Source of the DNA: CAZKHG01 sp964552655
Lineage (GTDB): Bacteria; Bacteroidota; Bacteroidia; Bacteroidales; Tenuifilaceae
NCBI GenBank assembly: GCA_964552655.1
Contig: CAZKHG010000014.1
Location: forward strand, 1 to 64,000
Length of the DNA stretch: 64,000 nt
Direction: 5' to 3'
The notes beneath the pieces were generated by a model. It worked only from the letters and a program-made list of their open reading frames with translations. It was not told the DNA's origin and did no database searches. Shown here one piece after another: positions 41,583 to 51,600 of the stretch; the first letter of the stretch is position 1; each line of letters begins with the position of its first letter. The position numbers and the translations under genes are program-made.

Positions 41583-42377
41583 GTGTTGAAGCATTCCGTT
41601 TTCTATATTGCAATCCTATCAATTCTTTGGACTCAGCATTCACAGGCATCAGCTCAGGATACAATTCGGGTTTATAGTTTCAGGATAATCAGTTCTATAA
41701 ACGGAGAACCTGTGCCAATGGCCCATATAGTCAATATTACACAAAAAAAGGCTTCCATTTCCGACATGCTTGGCTATTTCAGGATAGCGTTTGGCATTGG
41801 CGATACCATTAAAATATCATCGTTAGGTTATTTCAATTCATCATTCGTAAACTGGGGGCAATTTAGCCCCGATTCATTATTTAATGATATCAAGCTTAAA
41901 CCAAGGTCGTATGAAATTAAGGAGGTAAAAATATCCTGGTTTTCCACCTACGAGAAATTCTTAAAAGGGGTAAGTGAACTTCAACTACCCGTTAGCAAAG
42001 AGGAAGAGGACATCAAAAAAGTGAACGAATATTTTCAACGGACAATTACCAAGCTTGGTTTGGTCAATCTTCCTGGACCAACACCTGGTTTTACCTTTGG
42101 GAAGGATTGGTACATGAAACAGAATGATAAGCTGAATGAGTTTTTGGAAAAAGAGAAGCAAAAACGAAGAATTGAAAAGAAGTACAATGCCGTTCTGGTT
42201 TCCGATTTAACCGGGTTAACAGGCAATGATGTGTTTGAGTTTATGGATTATTGCGCATTTTCTGATAGCTTCCTGTTGATATCCACCGATTATGAGATAC
42301 AGCTGAAAGTCATGGAAAAATATAAACTATTTGCCGAAGAGAAAAAGAACAGGAAAAAAGCAACCATTAAACATTAA
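41583..42377 (+). CDS. Secreted CarboxypepD_reg-domain protein of unknown function
   Basis: The 264-aa product has a signal peptide (cleavage near QASAQD) and an N-terminal CarboxypepD_reg-like beta-sandwich (about 30-115: FRIISSINGEPVPMAHIVNI, then SDMLGYFRIAF). The second half is a charged helical region (KLNEFLEKEKQKRRIEKKY) with no recognised domain, ending in a short basic tail. In Bacteroidota such stand-alone proteins are envelope components of unknown role; there is no TonB-dependent barrel here. The start is GTG (41583), or TTG three bases later. The dehydratase gene begins 13 bases after the stop and is probably co-transcribed. Confidence 0.72.
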   Translation: MLKHSVFYIAILSILWTQHSQASAQDTIRVYSFRIISSINGEPVPMAHIVNITQKKASISDMLGYFRIAFGIGDTIKISSLGYFNSSFVNWGQFSPDSLFNDIKLKPRSYEIKEVKISWFSTYEKFLKGVSELQLPVSKEEEDIKKVNEYFQRTITKLGLVNLPGPTPGFTFGKDWYMKQNDKLNEFLEKEKQKRRIEKKYNAVLVSDLTGLTGNDVFEFMDYCAFSDSFLLISTDYEIQLKVMEKYKLFAEEKKNRKKATIKH

Positions 42378-42390
42378 CCCCGCTATAGCA

Positions 42391-43344
42391 ATGGATCAAA
42401 TAATGTTACCAACCGTAGATGATGTTTCTAAGGCTTATTCGATTGTAAAAAAGTATGCGAATCGTACACCTGTACTAACATCCACCAGTGTGAATTCAAT
42501 ACTGGGGGCAACCCTTTTTTTAAAGTGTGAGAATTTCCAAAAAGTTGGTGCTTTCAAGTTCAGGGGTGCATCCAACGCCGTGTTTAGCCTTACCGATGAG
42601 GAGGCAAAAAAGGGTGTGGCAACCCATAGCTCAGGAAACCATGCAGCTGCATTGGCTCTGGCAGCCCGAATGAGAGGAATTCCATCATATATTGTTATGC
42701 CAGAAAATGCTCCGGAAATAAAAAAAATCGCTGTGGCAGGTTACGGGGCAAAAATAACATTTTGTAAACCCACGCAAAAAGACCGGGAGGATACACTTGC
42801 CGAAATCCAGCACCAGACAGGTGCAAATTTTATACACCCATATAACAATTTCAATGTGATCTGCGGACAGGGAACCGCATCACTGGAATTGCTTGAAGAG
42901 CAACCCAACCTTGATTTTGTAATAGCCCCGGTTGGCGGTGGAGGGCTTTTAAGCGGAACCTCCACTTACGTAAAAGGGATCAACCCTTCAATAAAAGTTT
43001 TGGGTGCAGAGCCCTTAAATGCTGATGATGCTTTTCGTTCGCTTCGCGATAAAACCATTTACCCTTCTGTTTCCCCAAAAACCATCGCCGATGGGTTGTT
43101 AACATCGCTTTGTGAGTTAACCTATACCATTTTAAATGAGAAATGTGATGGGATTTTTACAGCCACTGAAGAGGGTATTACCAAAGCTATGCGATTAATC
43201 TGGGAACGGATGAAAATCATCATTGAGCCTTCATCAGCAGTGCCAATTGCAGTGATGATGGAAAACCCCAAGGTTTTTTCCGGTAAAAGAGTGGGCGTAA
43301 TTATCTCCGGGGGAAATGTGGATCTTGATAAACTGCCTTTTTAA
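42391..43344 (+). CDS. Threonine/serine dehydratase, PLP-dependent, without regulatory domain
   Basis: The 317-aa protein is a fold-type II PLP enzyme. The cofactor lysine lies in VGAFKFRGASNAV, with SSGNHAAALALAARM, the phosphate-binding GGGGLLSGTS loop and a C-terminal ISGGNVDLDKL. There is no ACT-like domain, so it is of the catabolic TdcB or serine racemase kind rather than the isoleucine-feedback IlvA. It would deaminate L-threonine to 2-oxobutanoate or L-serine to pyruvate, or racemise serine; these cannot be told apart without alignment. ATG at 42391 is preferred; ATG at 42403 is also possible, and extension upstream would overlap the previous gene. Confidence 0.9.
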   Translation: MDQIMLPTVDDVSKAYSIVKKYANRTPVLTSTSVNSILGATLFLKCENFQKVGAFKFRGASNAVFSLTDEEAKKGVATHSSGNHAAALALAARMRGIPSYIVMPENAPEIKKIAVAGYGAKITFCKPTQKDREDTLAEIQHQTGANFIHPYNNFNVICGQGTASLELLEEQPNLDFVIAPVGGGGLLSGTSTYVKGINPSIKVLGAEPLNADDAFRSLRDKTIYPSVSPKTIADGLLTSLCELTYTILNEKCDGIFTATEEGITKAMRLIWERMKIIIEPSSAVPIAVMMENPKVFSGKRVGVIISGGNVDLDKLPF

Positions 43345-43353
43345 AGGTTAAAT

Positions 43354-44442
43354 TCACTTCTTTTTATTAACCCATTTGTAGTACCCGATAACCGGGTAGT
43401 GATCGGAGTAATTCACCCTGGGACTGGAATAGCGAATGGCTTTGAGGTGTTTGCTGTGTAATATATAATCTATCCTGTAGGATGGAATAAGTCCCATGTA
43501 TGTATTTGCAATTCCGATACCCACCTCGCGGAAAGTATCATTCAAGGTTTTGCTCATCTTATAATAAGTATAAGAAATTGGGGAATCGTTAAAATCGCCG
43601 CATACGATTACCGGGTACCTGCATTTGCTGATATGATCGGCCACCTTGTTTACCTGAATAGCTCTTTTCCTGAAGGCATCCCTGAGTTTGAACGAAATAT
43701 CCTTCAACTCAACCAGCTTATTACTCCCCTGCCTGAACTCTTCGTTGAGCAGAAAATTAAAATTCCTCTCCTTTAGTCTTAACGATTGCAGGTGATTATT
43801 GTAAACCCTTACGGTATCTTTTCCTATCTTGATATCGGTGTAAATACAGGCATTGGAAGTATTCTCAAATTTGATCTCCCCCCTGTCAACAATGGGATGT
43901 TTGGTAAATGTTGCAATACCGTAACCCGAATTCCGTTTCTGGACAATATATCCGATATGGGCGTTCATTTCCAGCAATTTTCTGGCATTATTCCCAGAAA
44001 ATTTTCCCCTGGAGGTATAGAACTCCTGATAGCAAATGATATCGGGGTTATAAGAATCGGAGAAATTAATTATCTCATTATATGTTGGGGGTTTTGACGA
44101 CCATGAGTATAACCTGAAAAGATTAACATTATAGGATAGAATCACCAGATCCGTTTTCCCCTTCCCGGATTCTTTTCCAAAAGGAAACTGGAAAAAGCTG
44201 GTCAAATGAAATACCCCGATGCCAATGGCAAAAAGGGAGATCAGGACAACTCTTTTCCATCGGAAAATCCAGTAAATAAGAAAAATCAGGTTGGCGATCA
44301 GCAAAAAGGGGTAGATCAACCCAAACAAGGCAATAAACCAAAATTTTTCAGGGTTTATATAAACAGAAAGGTAAGAGAGCAGGATGCCTGCTGCAAGAAG
44401 AATGTTTAATACTACCAGGATCTTATGAAAGATTTTTTGCAT
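43354..44442 (-). CDS. Membrane-anchored endonuclease/exonuclease/phosphatase-family protein
   Basis: The 362-aa protein has three N-terminal membrane helices (about 8-95) and then an EEP domain: LSYNVNLFRLYS with the metal-binding asparagine, DIICYQEFY with the catalytic glutamate, VCGDFNDSP and the final SDHYPVIGYY with the catalytic Asp-His pair. The family includes nucleases and lipid or sugar-phosphate phosphatases; because the active domain is tethered to the membrane and probably faces the periplasm, a lipid or nucleotide phosphoester is plausible. It is the last gene of an operon with two rhomboid genes and mutL, starting three bases after the second rhomboid stop. Confidence 0.87.
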   Translation of the reverse strand: MQKIFHKILVVLNILLAAGILLSYLSVYINPEKFWFIALFGLIYPFLLIANLIFLIYWIFRWKRVVLISLFAIGIGVFHLTSFFQFPFGKESGKGKTDLVILSYNVNLFRLYSWSSKPPTYNEIINFSDSYNPDIICYQEFYTSRGKFSGNNARKLLEMNAHIGYIVQKRNSGYGIATFTKHPIVDRGEIKFENTSNACIYTDIKIGKDTVRVYNNHLQSLRLKERNFNFLLNEEFRQGSNKLVELKDISFKLRDAFRKRAIQVNKVADHISKCRYPVIVCGDFNDSPISYTYYKMSKTLNDTFREVGIGIANTYMGLIPSYRIDYILHSKHLKAIRYSSPRVNYSDHYPVIGYYKWVNKKK

Positions 44443-44445
44443 GCA

Positions 44446-45333
44446 CTAATTTACAGAATTATCTTTCATTCTGAACAATGCTTCCTTCTCTTCTTTTGTT
44501 AAACTTTCGTAACCAGTCCTGGAGATTTTATCAAGAATTTTATCCAGCTTTTGCTGTTCGCTGACCTTGCGGGCTTTATACTCAATATCTGTTTCGTTTT
44601 TCCGGTAGTTAACTTTAAGATGTGATTTTGTGTTGCGTTTAACAAATATATTCTCAGAAATCCAGATTACAGGTTTAACCAGATCTACTCCTTGCCTTGA
44701 TGCAATGATGTATAAATACCCAAAAAGTGCACCCCCGAGATGGGCAATATGACCACCCGGGTTGGAAATTGGGATGCTTATAATATCAAGTACAACAGAG
44801 AAAACAGCCAGGTATTTGAGCTTTACGGGGCCAATAAATAAAAGGTTAATCTGATAATCTGGTTTCAGTACAGATATTGCAACAACAATAGAAAGAACCG
44901 AAGCAGAAGCACCAAGGGCAATTGCAACAGGAAGGTCGTTTCGGAAAACAGGGAAAAGATTGTAGAAAATCATAAAAAGTAAAGCTCCTGAAATCCCTCC
45001 CAACAGGTAAACCCCTGTTAGCTTTTTTTGCGATAAAAACACAAGAAAGATCTGCCCAAACCAATACAACCATAGCATGTTAAAAAGAATATGCAGAAAT
45101 TCCTCATGGAAAAACATATAGGTTAATACCGTCCATGGTTGTTGGATCAGGCTACCAAAATCAGCCGGAACGGCAAGATATACCGCCAGACTGCTTCCTA
45201 CCGGGTTCCCACTCAAATAAAGGATGGCCCTTATCAGGTTATATACTACAAAAACAGCAAGGTTGATATAAATTATCCGGGTTAAACTGCTCCCATGCCT
45301 GAATGAATCCTTTATTTCATCAACTACACTCAT
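44446..45333 (-). CDS. Rhomboid-family intramembrane protease with C-terminal cytosolic domain
   Basis: The 295-aa protein has about six membrane helices, the HEEFLHILFNMLWLYWFG segment with the conserved histidines and asparagine of helix 2, the serine motif GASASV (G-A-S-A rather than the common GASG) and the catalytic histidine in AHLGGALFGYLY. A soluble C-terminus (about 230-295) ends in KISRTGYESLTKEEKEALFR, a short helical domain often attached to Bacteroidota rhomboids. It would cut membrane proteins within the bilayer. The change of the last glycine to alanine after the serine is tolerable but could affect activity. Third in the operon from mutL. Confidence 0.9.
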   Translation of the reverse strand: MSVVDEIKDSFRHGSSLTRIIYINLAVFVVYNLIRAILYLSGNPVGSSLAVYLAVPADFGSLIQQPWTVLTYMFFHEEFLHILFNMLWLYWFGQIFLVFLSQKKLTGVYLLGGISGALLFMIFYNLFPVFRNDLPVAIALGASASVLSIVVAISVLKPDYQINLLFIGPVKLKYLAVFSVVLDIISIPISNPGGHIAHLGGALFGYLYIIASRQGVDLVKPVIWISENIFVKRNTKSHLKVNYRKNETDIEYKARKVSEQQKLDKILDKISRTGYESLTKEEKEALFRMKDNSVN

Positions 45334-45417
45334 TTCTGCTAACTTCTTGATTGTTAATTGTTACTGCAAAATATATATCTTATACCATTCTGGATTTACA
45401 AATTACCTAACGAGTTA

Positions 45418-46242
45418 TCAATAAAACACATCCTTCCTTTTATTCCAATACCTGATCAGGAAGAACCCAAAAAGCATACCGCCAAGGTGGGCGAAATGGG
45501 CAATATTACTGCCGGGTTGTGTTAATCCCAGGTATAATTCCAATCCGCCATAGATTATTACCAGCCACTTGGCCTTTATGGGTATTGGCGGGATCAACAG
45601 CATGATAATTGTATTTGGGAAAAGCATCCCAAACGCAAGCAATACGCCATAAACAGCCCCTGATGCACCTACGGTTGGGATATTCATCTGTAGGTTTATC
45701 AGCTGGTTAGTGTAATTTCCTGCCTCCTCGATAAGCTGCGCATTACCGGGATTTGTGAACCAGGCGCTCAGAAATTTTTCATATACCTGGGTGTAATACT
45801 CGGGGAAATGCTTTGTAACAAATGCTGCAAAAGTATCGGGCGATGGGGTGTTCAACATTGCAACTGCTGCTGATTGTATGTTCGAGATTTGAAGGTAGTT
45901 AACAAAAGTATGGAGTGTAGCCGCTCCCAATCCGGTAATGAAATAATAGATCAAGAATCGTTTGCTACCCCAAACCTGTTCCAGCACACGGCCAAACATC
46001 CATAAGGCAAACATGTTGAAAAATAAATGGGTTAAGCCCCCGTGCATAAACATGTGAGTAATCACCTGGTAAGGCCGAAAATACTCCGATTCAAAATAGT
46101 ATAGCCCAAGGTACCTGTTAAGATCAATCCCCATTGTATTTTGCGCCACCCAGGTAGCAAACAACATAATCACGTTAATAATGATAAGGTTTTTCACCAC
46201 CGGGGGTGTTCCGCCAAAACTGGTTCTGTCAAATGCACTCAT
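45418..46242 (-). CDS. Rhomboid-family intramembrane serine protease
   Basis: The 274-aa protein has six predicted membrane helices, the FMHGGLTHLFFNMFALWMFG helix with conserved residues, the serine motif GASGAVYG and the catalytic histidine in AHFAHLGGMLFGFF. An unusual loop of about 60 residues (FAAFVTKHFPEYYTQVYEKF) is inserted between the second and third helices. It is the second rhomboid in tandem and shares low similarity with its neighbour, so the two are not a recent duplication. It lies between mutL and the other rhomboid in one operon, a gene order I have seen described as common in Bacteroidota; the reason for pairing with a DNA-repair gene is unknown. Confidence 0.92.
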   Translation of the reverse strand: MSAFDRTSFGGTPPVVKNLIIINVIMLFATWVAQNTMGIDLNRYLGLYYFESEYFRPYQVITHMFMHGGLTHLFFNMFALWMFGRVLEQVWGSKRFLIYYFITGLGAATLHTFVNYLQISNIQSAAVAMLNTPSPDTFAAFVTKHFPEYYTQVYEKFLSAWFTNPGNAQLIEEAGNYTNQLINLQMNIPTVGASGAVYGVLLAFGMLFPNTIIMLLIPPIPIKAKWLVIIYGGLELYLGLTQPGSNIAHFAHLGGMLFGFFLIRYWNKRKDVFY

Positions 46243-46352
46243 AAAAATTATCTATTTTCTAAATTATATAACAACATTGTTTCTTTAAAGTTTTCAATTC
46301 CTTTTGGCAATATCAATTTAATAGATTTATTCCAATTCTCAGTTAAACCTAT

Positions 46353-48188
46353 CTATTTAAATTTCTTTTCCATCTCATCAAGGCTGATAATACTTACCAC
46401 AGCTTTCCCGTCAGGGGAAACATTGGGGAACTGGCAGGCAAAAAGCTTATCTATTAAATCTTGCATCTCAACCAGGGTCAACGTTCTTCCATACCCGATA
46501 GATGCTGCTTTAGCCATAGAAAGGGCAAGTTTATGGCTGGCCTCCTCTATTGGAATGGATTGGTTCTCCTTTAAACTTTTCAAAAGATCCTCAATCAAGC
46601 GGATTGGGTCAGCTACCTTAAGGTTAGCCGGCAGGCTGTTTACGGCTACCTGATTATGACCCAGATTCGATATCTCTATTCCAAGTTGTGAAAGATCCTT
46701 AATAGAATCAACAATCAACTCGTAGTCATCAGGGTTCAGGTCAATGGTTTGCGGGTAAAGCTCTTTCTGGGCAATGTTCTGATCGGAGTTAAGGGTAGCA
46801 AGATACTGTTCGTAGAGAATCCGTTCATGCGCTCTTTTCTGATCAATCACCATGAGTCCCGATTTTACGGATGTTAGAATATACTTCTCCTTGAGCTGAA
46901 AGAAACGGGGTTCATAAATATCCGGGTTCTCATCAAATCCTTTTGATCGGAAGGTTTGAGTAATGGTTGATCCTTTTTCAAAATCATCCCCCTTATTATC
47001 ATCGTACAGCTGCTCCCAGCCTTTAACCGGTTTCTTATGGTGAAATGACGATCCTTGTGATGAAAACAACGGGTGATCATCATCAAACGGGTTAAAATCA
47101 GGGTTAACCTGAATATCAGGAATGCTCACAGGGGCATTTTTTGGGAAAAAAGGGATATCAATCACCATTTCTGTATCAAAATCAATTGCCGGGACTACAG
47201 CAAACTTCCCCAGCGTTTCCTTTACCGAGGCATGAAGAATTTGCCATATAGCCCGCTCGTCTTCAAACTTGATCTCTGTTTTTGTTGGATGAATATTAAC
47301 ATCAATTGATGTTGGGTCAACCTCAAAGTAAAGAAAATATGGTGGTATGGATTCAGCAGGGAGCAGGCGTTCGTATGCATTCATAACTGCTTTATGCATG
47401 TAAGGGCTCTTGAAATACCGGTTATTCACAAAAAGGAATTGCTCCCCTGCACTCTTCCGGGCACTCTCAGGGCGCCCAATGAACCCGTAAACATTGGCCA
47501 ACGTGGTGTGAGTATTACACTCCAGCAGCTGCTGATTTACAGATCTTCCAAAAAGCCCGACAATCCTTTGCTTTAGCCCTCCGGCCTGAAGGTTGTATAT
47601 ATCCACCCCATTATGGTTAAGTGAAAACCCAACCGATGGGTTAGCCAGTGCAACCCGTTGAAATTCGGAAATAATGTGTTTTAGCTCAAGTGATGAACTC
47701 TTCAGGAATTTCCTTCGTGCCGGAACATTGAAAAAAAGGTTTTTGATGCTGAAATTGCATCCGGTGGGACAATTAACCTGGCTTTGTTCTTCAAACTCAG
47801 AACCATTTATTCTGATGAATGTACCAACCTCATCCGAAATTCTTCGGGTTTTCAGTTCAACCTCTGCAACTGCGGCAATTGATGCCAGCGCTTCACCTCT
47901 GAAACCCATTGTTTTAACTCCATACAAATCTGCTGCTTCGCGGATTTTCGAGGTAGCGTGCCGCTCAAAGCTTAAACGGGCATCCGTTTCAGACATCCCG
48001 CACCCATCGTCTATCACCTGGATTAATGCTTTCCCACCATCCCGAATAACCACCTGGATATGTGTTGCATCCGCATCAACCGAATTCTCCAACAGCTCTT
48101 TTACTACAGATGATGGTCGTTGAACCACCTCGCCTGCAGCAATCTGGTTGGCTACGGAATCCGGAAGCAATTGAATTACATCAGCCAT
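46353..48188 (-). CDS. mutL: DNA mismatch repair protein MutL
   Basis: MutL links mismatch recognition by MutS to strand removal. The 611-aa protein has the GHKL ATPase N-domain (IAAGEVVQRPSSVVKELLEN, DDGCGMS, TMGFRGEALASI) and the C-terminal dimerisation domain. The C-domain of most bacteria with endonuclease MutL has DQHAX2EX4E. Here the site reads DQKRAHERILYE at 449-460: the acidic residues remain but His becomes Lys and Ala becomes Arg. The later CPHGRP-type motif is SPDGKA and lacks its Cys and His. This suggests weakened or altered metal binding. Start at 48188, first gene of the mutL-rhomboid-rhomboid-EEP operon. Confidence 0.95.
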   Translation of the reverse strand: MADVIQLLPDSVANQIAAGEVVQRPSSVVKELLENSVDADATHIQVVIRDGGKALIQVIDDGCGMSETDARLSFERHATSKIREAADLYGVKTMGFRGEALASIAAVAEVELKTRRISDEVGTFIRINGSEFEEQSQVNCPTGCNFSIKNLFFNVPARRKFLKSSSLELKHIISEFQRVALANPSVGFSLNHNGVDIYNLQAGGLKQRIVGLFGRSVNQQLLECNTHTTLANVYGFIGRPESARKSAGEQFLFVNNRYFKSPYMHKAVMNAYERLLPAESIPPYFLYFEVDPTSIDVNIHPTKTEIKFEDERAIWQILHASVKETLGKFAVVPAIDFDTEMVIDIPFFPKNAPVSIPDIQVNPDFNPFDDDHPLFSSQGSSFHHKKPVKGWEQLYDDNKGDDFEKGSTITQTFRSKGFDENPDIYEPRFFQLKEKYILTSVKSGLMVIDQKRAHERILYEQYLATLNSDQNIAQKELYPQTIDLNPDDYELIVDSIKDLSQLGIEISNLGHNQVAVNSLPANLKVADPIRLIEDLLKSLKENQSIPIEEASHKLALSMAKAASIGYGRTLTLVEMQDLIDKLFACQFPNVSPDGKAVVSIISLDEMEKKFK

Positions 48189-48666
48189 TAGTCGGCTAGC
48201 TTATGAGTTTATAATAAAATATTGTCAGCTTTAGGGAAATGTCATCTTGAGCAAAGTGAAAGATCTTTTATTTACAATATGCTTTACTTCGTTCAGCATG
48301 ACATAACAAATTTTACTTTAGCACAAATCACGATGCTTTATGTAAAATCCTGCTGACTTTAAAAATACAGAAAACTTTACAAAAATAGGCATTTTACGAA
48401 ACCTACCTATTCAACCAAGTATTAAGAAAGATTAAAAATTCAGTAATTGGTTGCCCGTATTATCATTTCATTACTAATGAAATATTGAATTTTTCTATTT
48501 TTTGCCCACTTAAATCTGGGCATTGAGTTCTAACTTCTGATTTTTAACCCCTTCCCAACTTTTCCAAAACTTATTAACAAGCCCTTTCAATCACCTCTTA
48601 ATAGCTACCTTTGGACAAGAATTTATTTCTACCAAAAATCAAAGTATATATTTTATAATCAGATAA
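48189..48666. other. 478-base divergent intergenic region between mutL and dnaE
   Basis: This stretch holds the promoters of mutL and dnaE. It includes an imperfect inverted repeat at 48239-48304. The rest is AT-rich with no gene, RNA or clear operator recognised, and the last 70 bases before dnaE are candidate promoter sequence without a full TAnnTTTG box. Confidence 0.5.
48239..48304. repeat. Imperfect inverted repeat, possible REP/MITE-like element
   Basis: ATGTCATCTTGAGCAAAGTG (left) and, on the other strand, ATGTCATGCTGAACGAAGTA (right) agree at about 15 of 20 positions, with a 20-odd-base centre. GTCAT...TGA...AAG arms of this kind recur as dispersed intergenic repeats in Bacteroidota. 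Only one copy was noticed in this window. Confidence 0.55.
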
Positions 48667-51600
48667 ATGAGCGGATTCGTTCATCTTCATGTTCACACCC
48701 AGTACTCCATCCTCGATGGGGCATCAAACATTAAGGTTTTAGTTGATACAGCCAAAGCTCTGGGCATGAAAGCCGTTGCTGTAACCGACCATGGCAATAT
48801 GTTCGGCATCAAAGAGTTTATCAACACTGTGGCTAAAGTTAATGATCATCCCTACAGTGATATCAACAAGTATAAAAAGGAAATTGATAAGCTTAAGCTG
48901 GACGAATCCCCTGAATCATTCTCAAAAATAGAGGAATTAAATGCCAAAATAAGAGAGCAGGAGGCAAAACTATTCAAACCAATTATTGGGGTTGAAGCAT
49001 ATATCGCGAAGAACAGCCGGTTCGACAGAACTGAAAAGGAAGATCGTGCCGGATTCCACCTTATCCTGCTGGCAAAGAATAAAGAGGGGTATCAAAATCT
49101 CATCAAGCTGGTATCGTATAGCTGGACAGAAGGGTTTTACTACAAGCCCAGGATGGATAAAGAACTCCTGCGTAAATACTGCAAAGGAATTATAGCCAGC
49201 AGTGCCTGCCTGGGAGGAGAAATACCCGATGCTATTATGCTTGGGAATATCCAGCTGGCAGAGGAGCTGATTAACGATTATAAAAGCATTTTTGGGGACG
49301 ATTTTTACCTTGAGCTCATGCTCCATCAATCAGGCGATTACCGGATTGACCAGGAGGTTTACCAAAACCAGCTAAAGGTCAACAAGGTGCTGATTGAGCT
49401 GTCCAAAAAAACCGGGGTTAAATGCATCGCCACCAACGATGTGCATTTTGTCAACTCGGAGGATGCTCCCGCACACGACCGCCTGATTTGCCTCAATACA
49501 GGCAAAGATCTTGATGATCCGGACAGGTTGAAATACACAACCCAGGAATATCTTAAAAGCGAAGAGGAAATGCGTTTGCTTTTCCCCGATTTCCAGGAGG
49601 CTATAACCAACACCCTGGAAGTTGCCAATAAGGTTGAGTTTATCAACCTGAGCAACCCCCCGATTATGCCATATTTCCCTCTCCCCGAAGGATTTGCCGA
49701 TGATAACGCATATCTTCACCACCTGACCTACGAAGGGGCAAAAAAACGCTGGGGCGATAACCTGAACGACACACTCCGCGAAAGGATTGATTTTGAGTTA
49801 GGGGTGATAAAAAAGATGGGCTATCCGGGGTATTTTTTAATAACCTGGGATTTTATTCGCGCTGCACGCGAAATGGGAGTTGCAGTAGGACCTGGAAGAG
49901 GATCGGCAGCAGGTTCAGTTGTGGCTTATTGCCTCAGGATCACTGATATTGATCCCATTAAGTACGATTTACTTTTTGAGCGATTTTTAAACCCGGAACG
50001 TATCTCCATGCCGGATATTGACATCGATTTTGACGAGGATGGGCGTGAGGAGGTTTTAAAATACGTGGTGAATAAATATGGCGCTAAGCGGGTAGCCCAC
50101 ATCATCACTTTTGGTACCATGGCTGCAAAGATGGCCATCCGCGACATTGCCCGGGTTCAAAAACTCCCGTTAAGTGAGGCCGATAAGCTGGCCAAGCTTG
50201 TTCCCGATCGACCAGGAACTACCCTTTCCCAAGCCTACAAGGAGATCCCGGAATTGGCCCAGGCCAAAAAATCGGACAACAAGCTGATTTGCGATACTCT
50301 GCAGTATGCCGAAGTTCTTGAGGGAACAGTGAGGCAAACAGGCGTTCACGCCTGCGGAGTTATTATCGGCAGAGAAGATCTGGAAGAGTATATCCCCCTG
50401 AGTACTGCAAAAGATACCAACCTTTTTGTTACACAGTACGAGGGCACTTTAGTAGAGGATATTGGTTTGCTAAAAATGGATTTTCTGGGATTAAAAACCC
50501 TTTCTATAATCAAAGATGCCCTCTTGTTTATCAAAGAATCCAAAGGGATTGATGTTGATATCGAAAATATTCCTCTGGACGATAAAAAAACATTCGAACT
50601 TTATTCCCGAGGTGATACCACCGGGTTGTTCCAGTTTGAATCGCCCGGGATGAAAAAGCATCTCAGGGCACTCCAACCTAACCGTTTTGAGGATCTGATT
50701 GCCATGAATGCCCTTTACCGTCCAGGGCCAATGGAGTACATCCCAAGCTTTATCAACCGTAAGCATGGCAAGGAGAAGATTGAATACGATATCCCTGAAA
50801 TGGAGGAATACCTGAAAGACACCTACGGTATTACTGTTTACCAGGAACAGGTCATGCTCCTTTCACAAAAACTAGCCGGTTTTACCAAGGCAGAAGCAGA
50901 TGGTCTCCGGAAAGCTATGGGGAAGAAGCAAAAGAAGGTAATGGATGAGCTGAAGGAAAAGTTTGTAAAGGGCTGTGAGAAGAATGGCTACGAAATCAGC
51001 AAGGTTGAAAAAATCTGGCTTGATTGGGAGGCTTTTGCTCAATACGCGTTCAATAAATCGCATTCAACCTGCTATGCCTACATTTCCTACCAAACAGCAT
51101 ACCTCAAAGCCCACTACCCAAGTGAGTTTATGGCTGCTGTACTTAGCCGGAATCTCTCAGATATAAAGAAGATAACCATCTTTATGGATGAGTGTAAACG
51201 TATGGGAATTCAGGTGCTTGGACCTGATGTGAATGAAAGCCATTACAAATTCTCTGTACAATCGAACGGGGATATACGGTTTGGCCTAGGTGCAATTAAA
51301 GGGGTTGGAGAAAATGCTGTTGCAAACATCATCGAGGTTAGAAATACCAGTGGAAAATACAAGGATATATATGATTTTTCTGAAAGGGTTAACCTGCAAA
51401 CCGTAAATAAAAAAAATTTTGAAGCCCTTGCCCTTGCCGGTGCATTTGATACCATGAGCAACTTAAAGCGAAGTGAGTACTTTGCATTGGACTCAAAGGG
51501 CAACTCTTTTATTGAGTTGCTGATGAGGTATGGATCAAAGGCAAATACTGAAAAAAACAACTCACAACAATCGCTTTTTGGACTGGGTTCGGGCTTTGAA

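Noticed and set aside
48189..48666. Origin of replication near dnaE
   Set aside because: The spacer is AT-rich, but no cluster of DnaA boxes or dnaA/dnaN genes is present.
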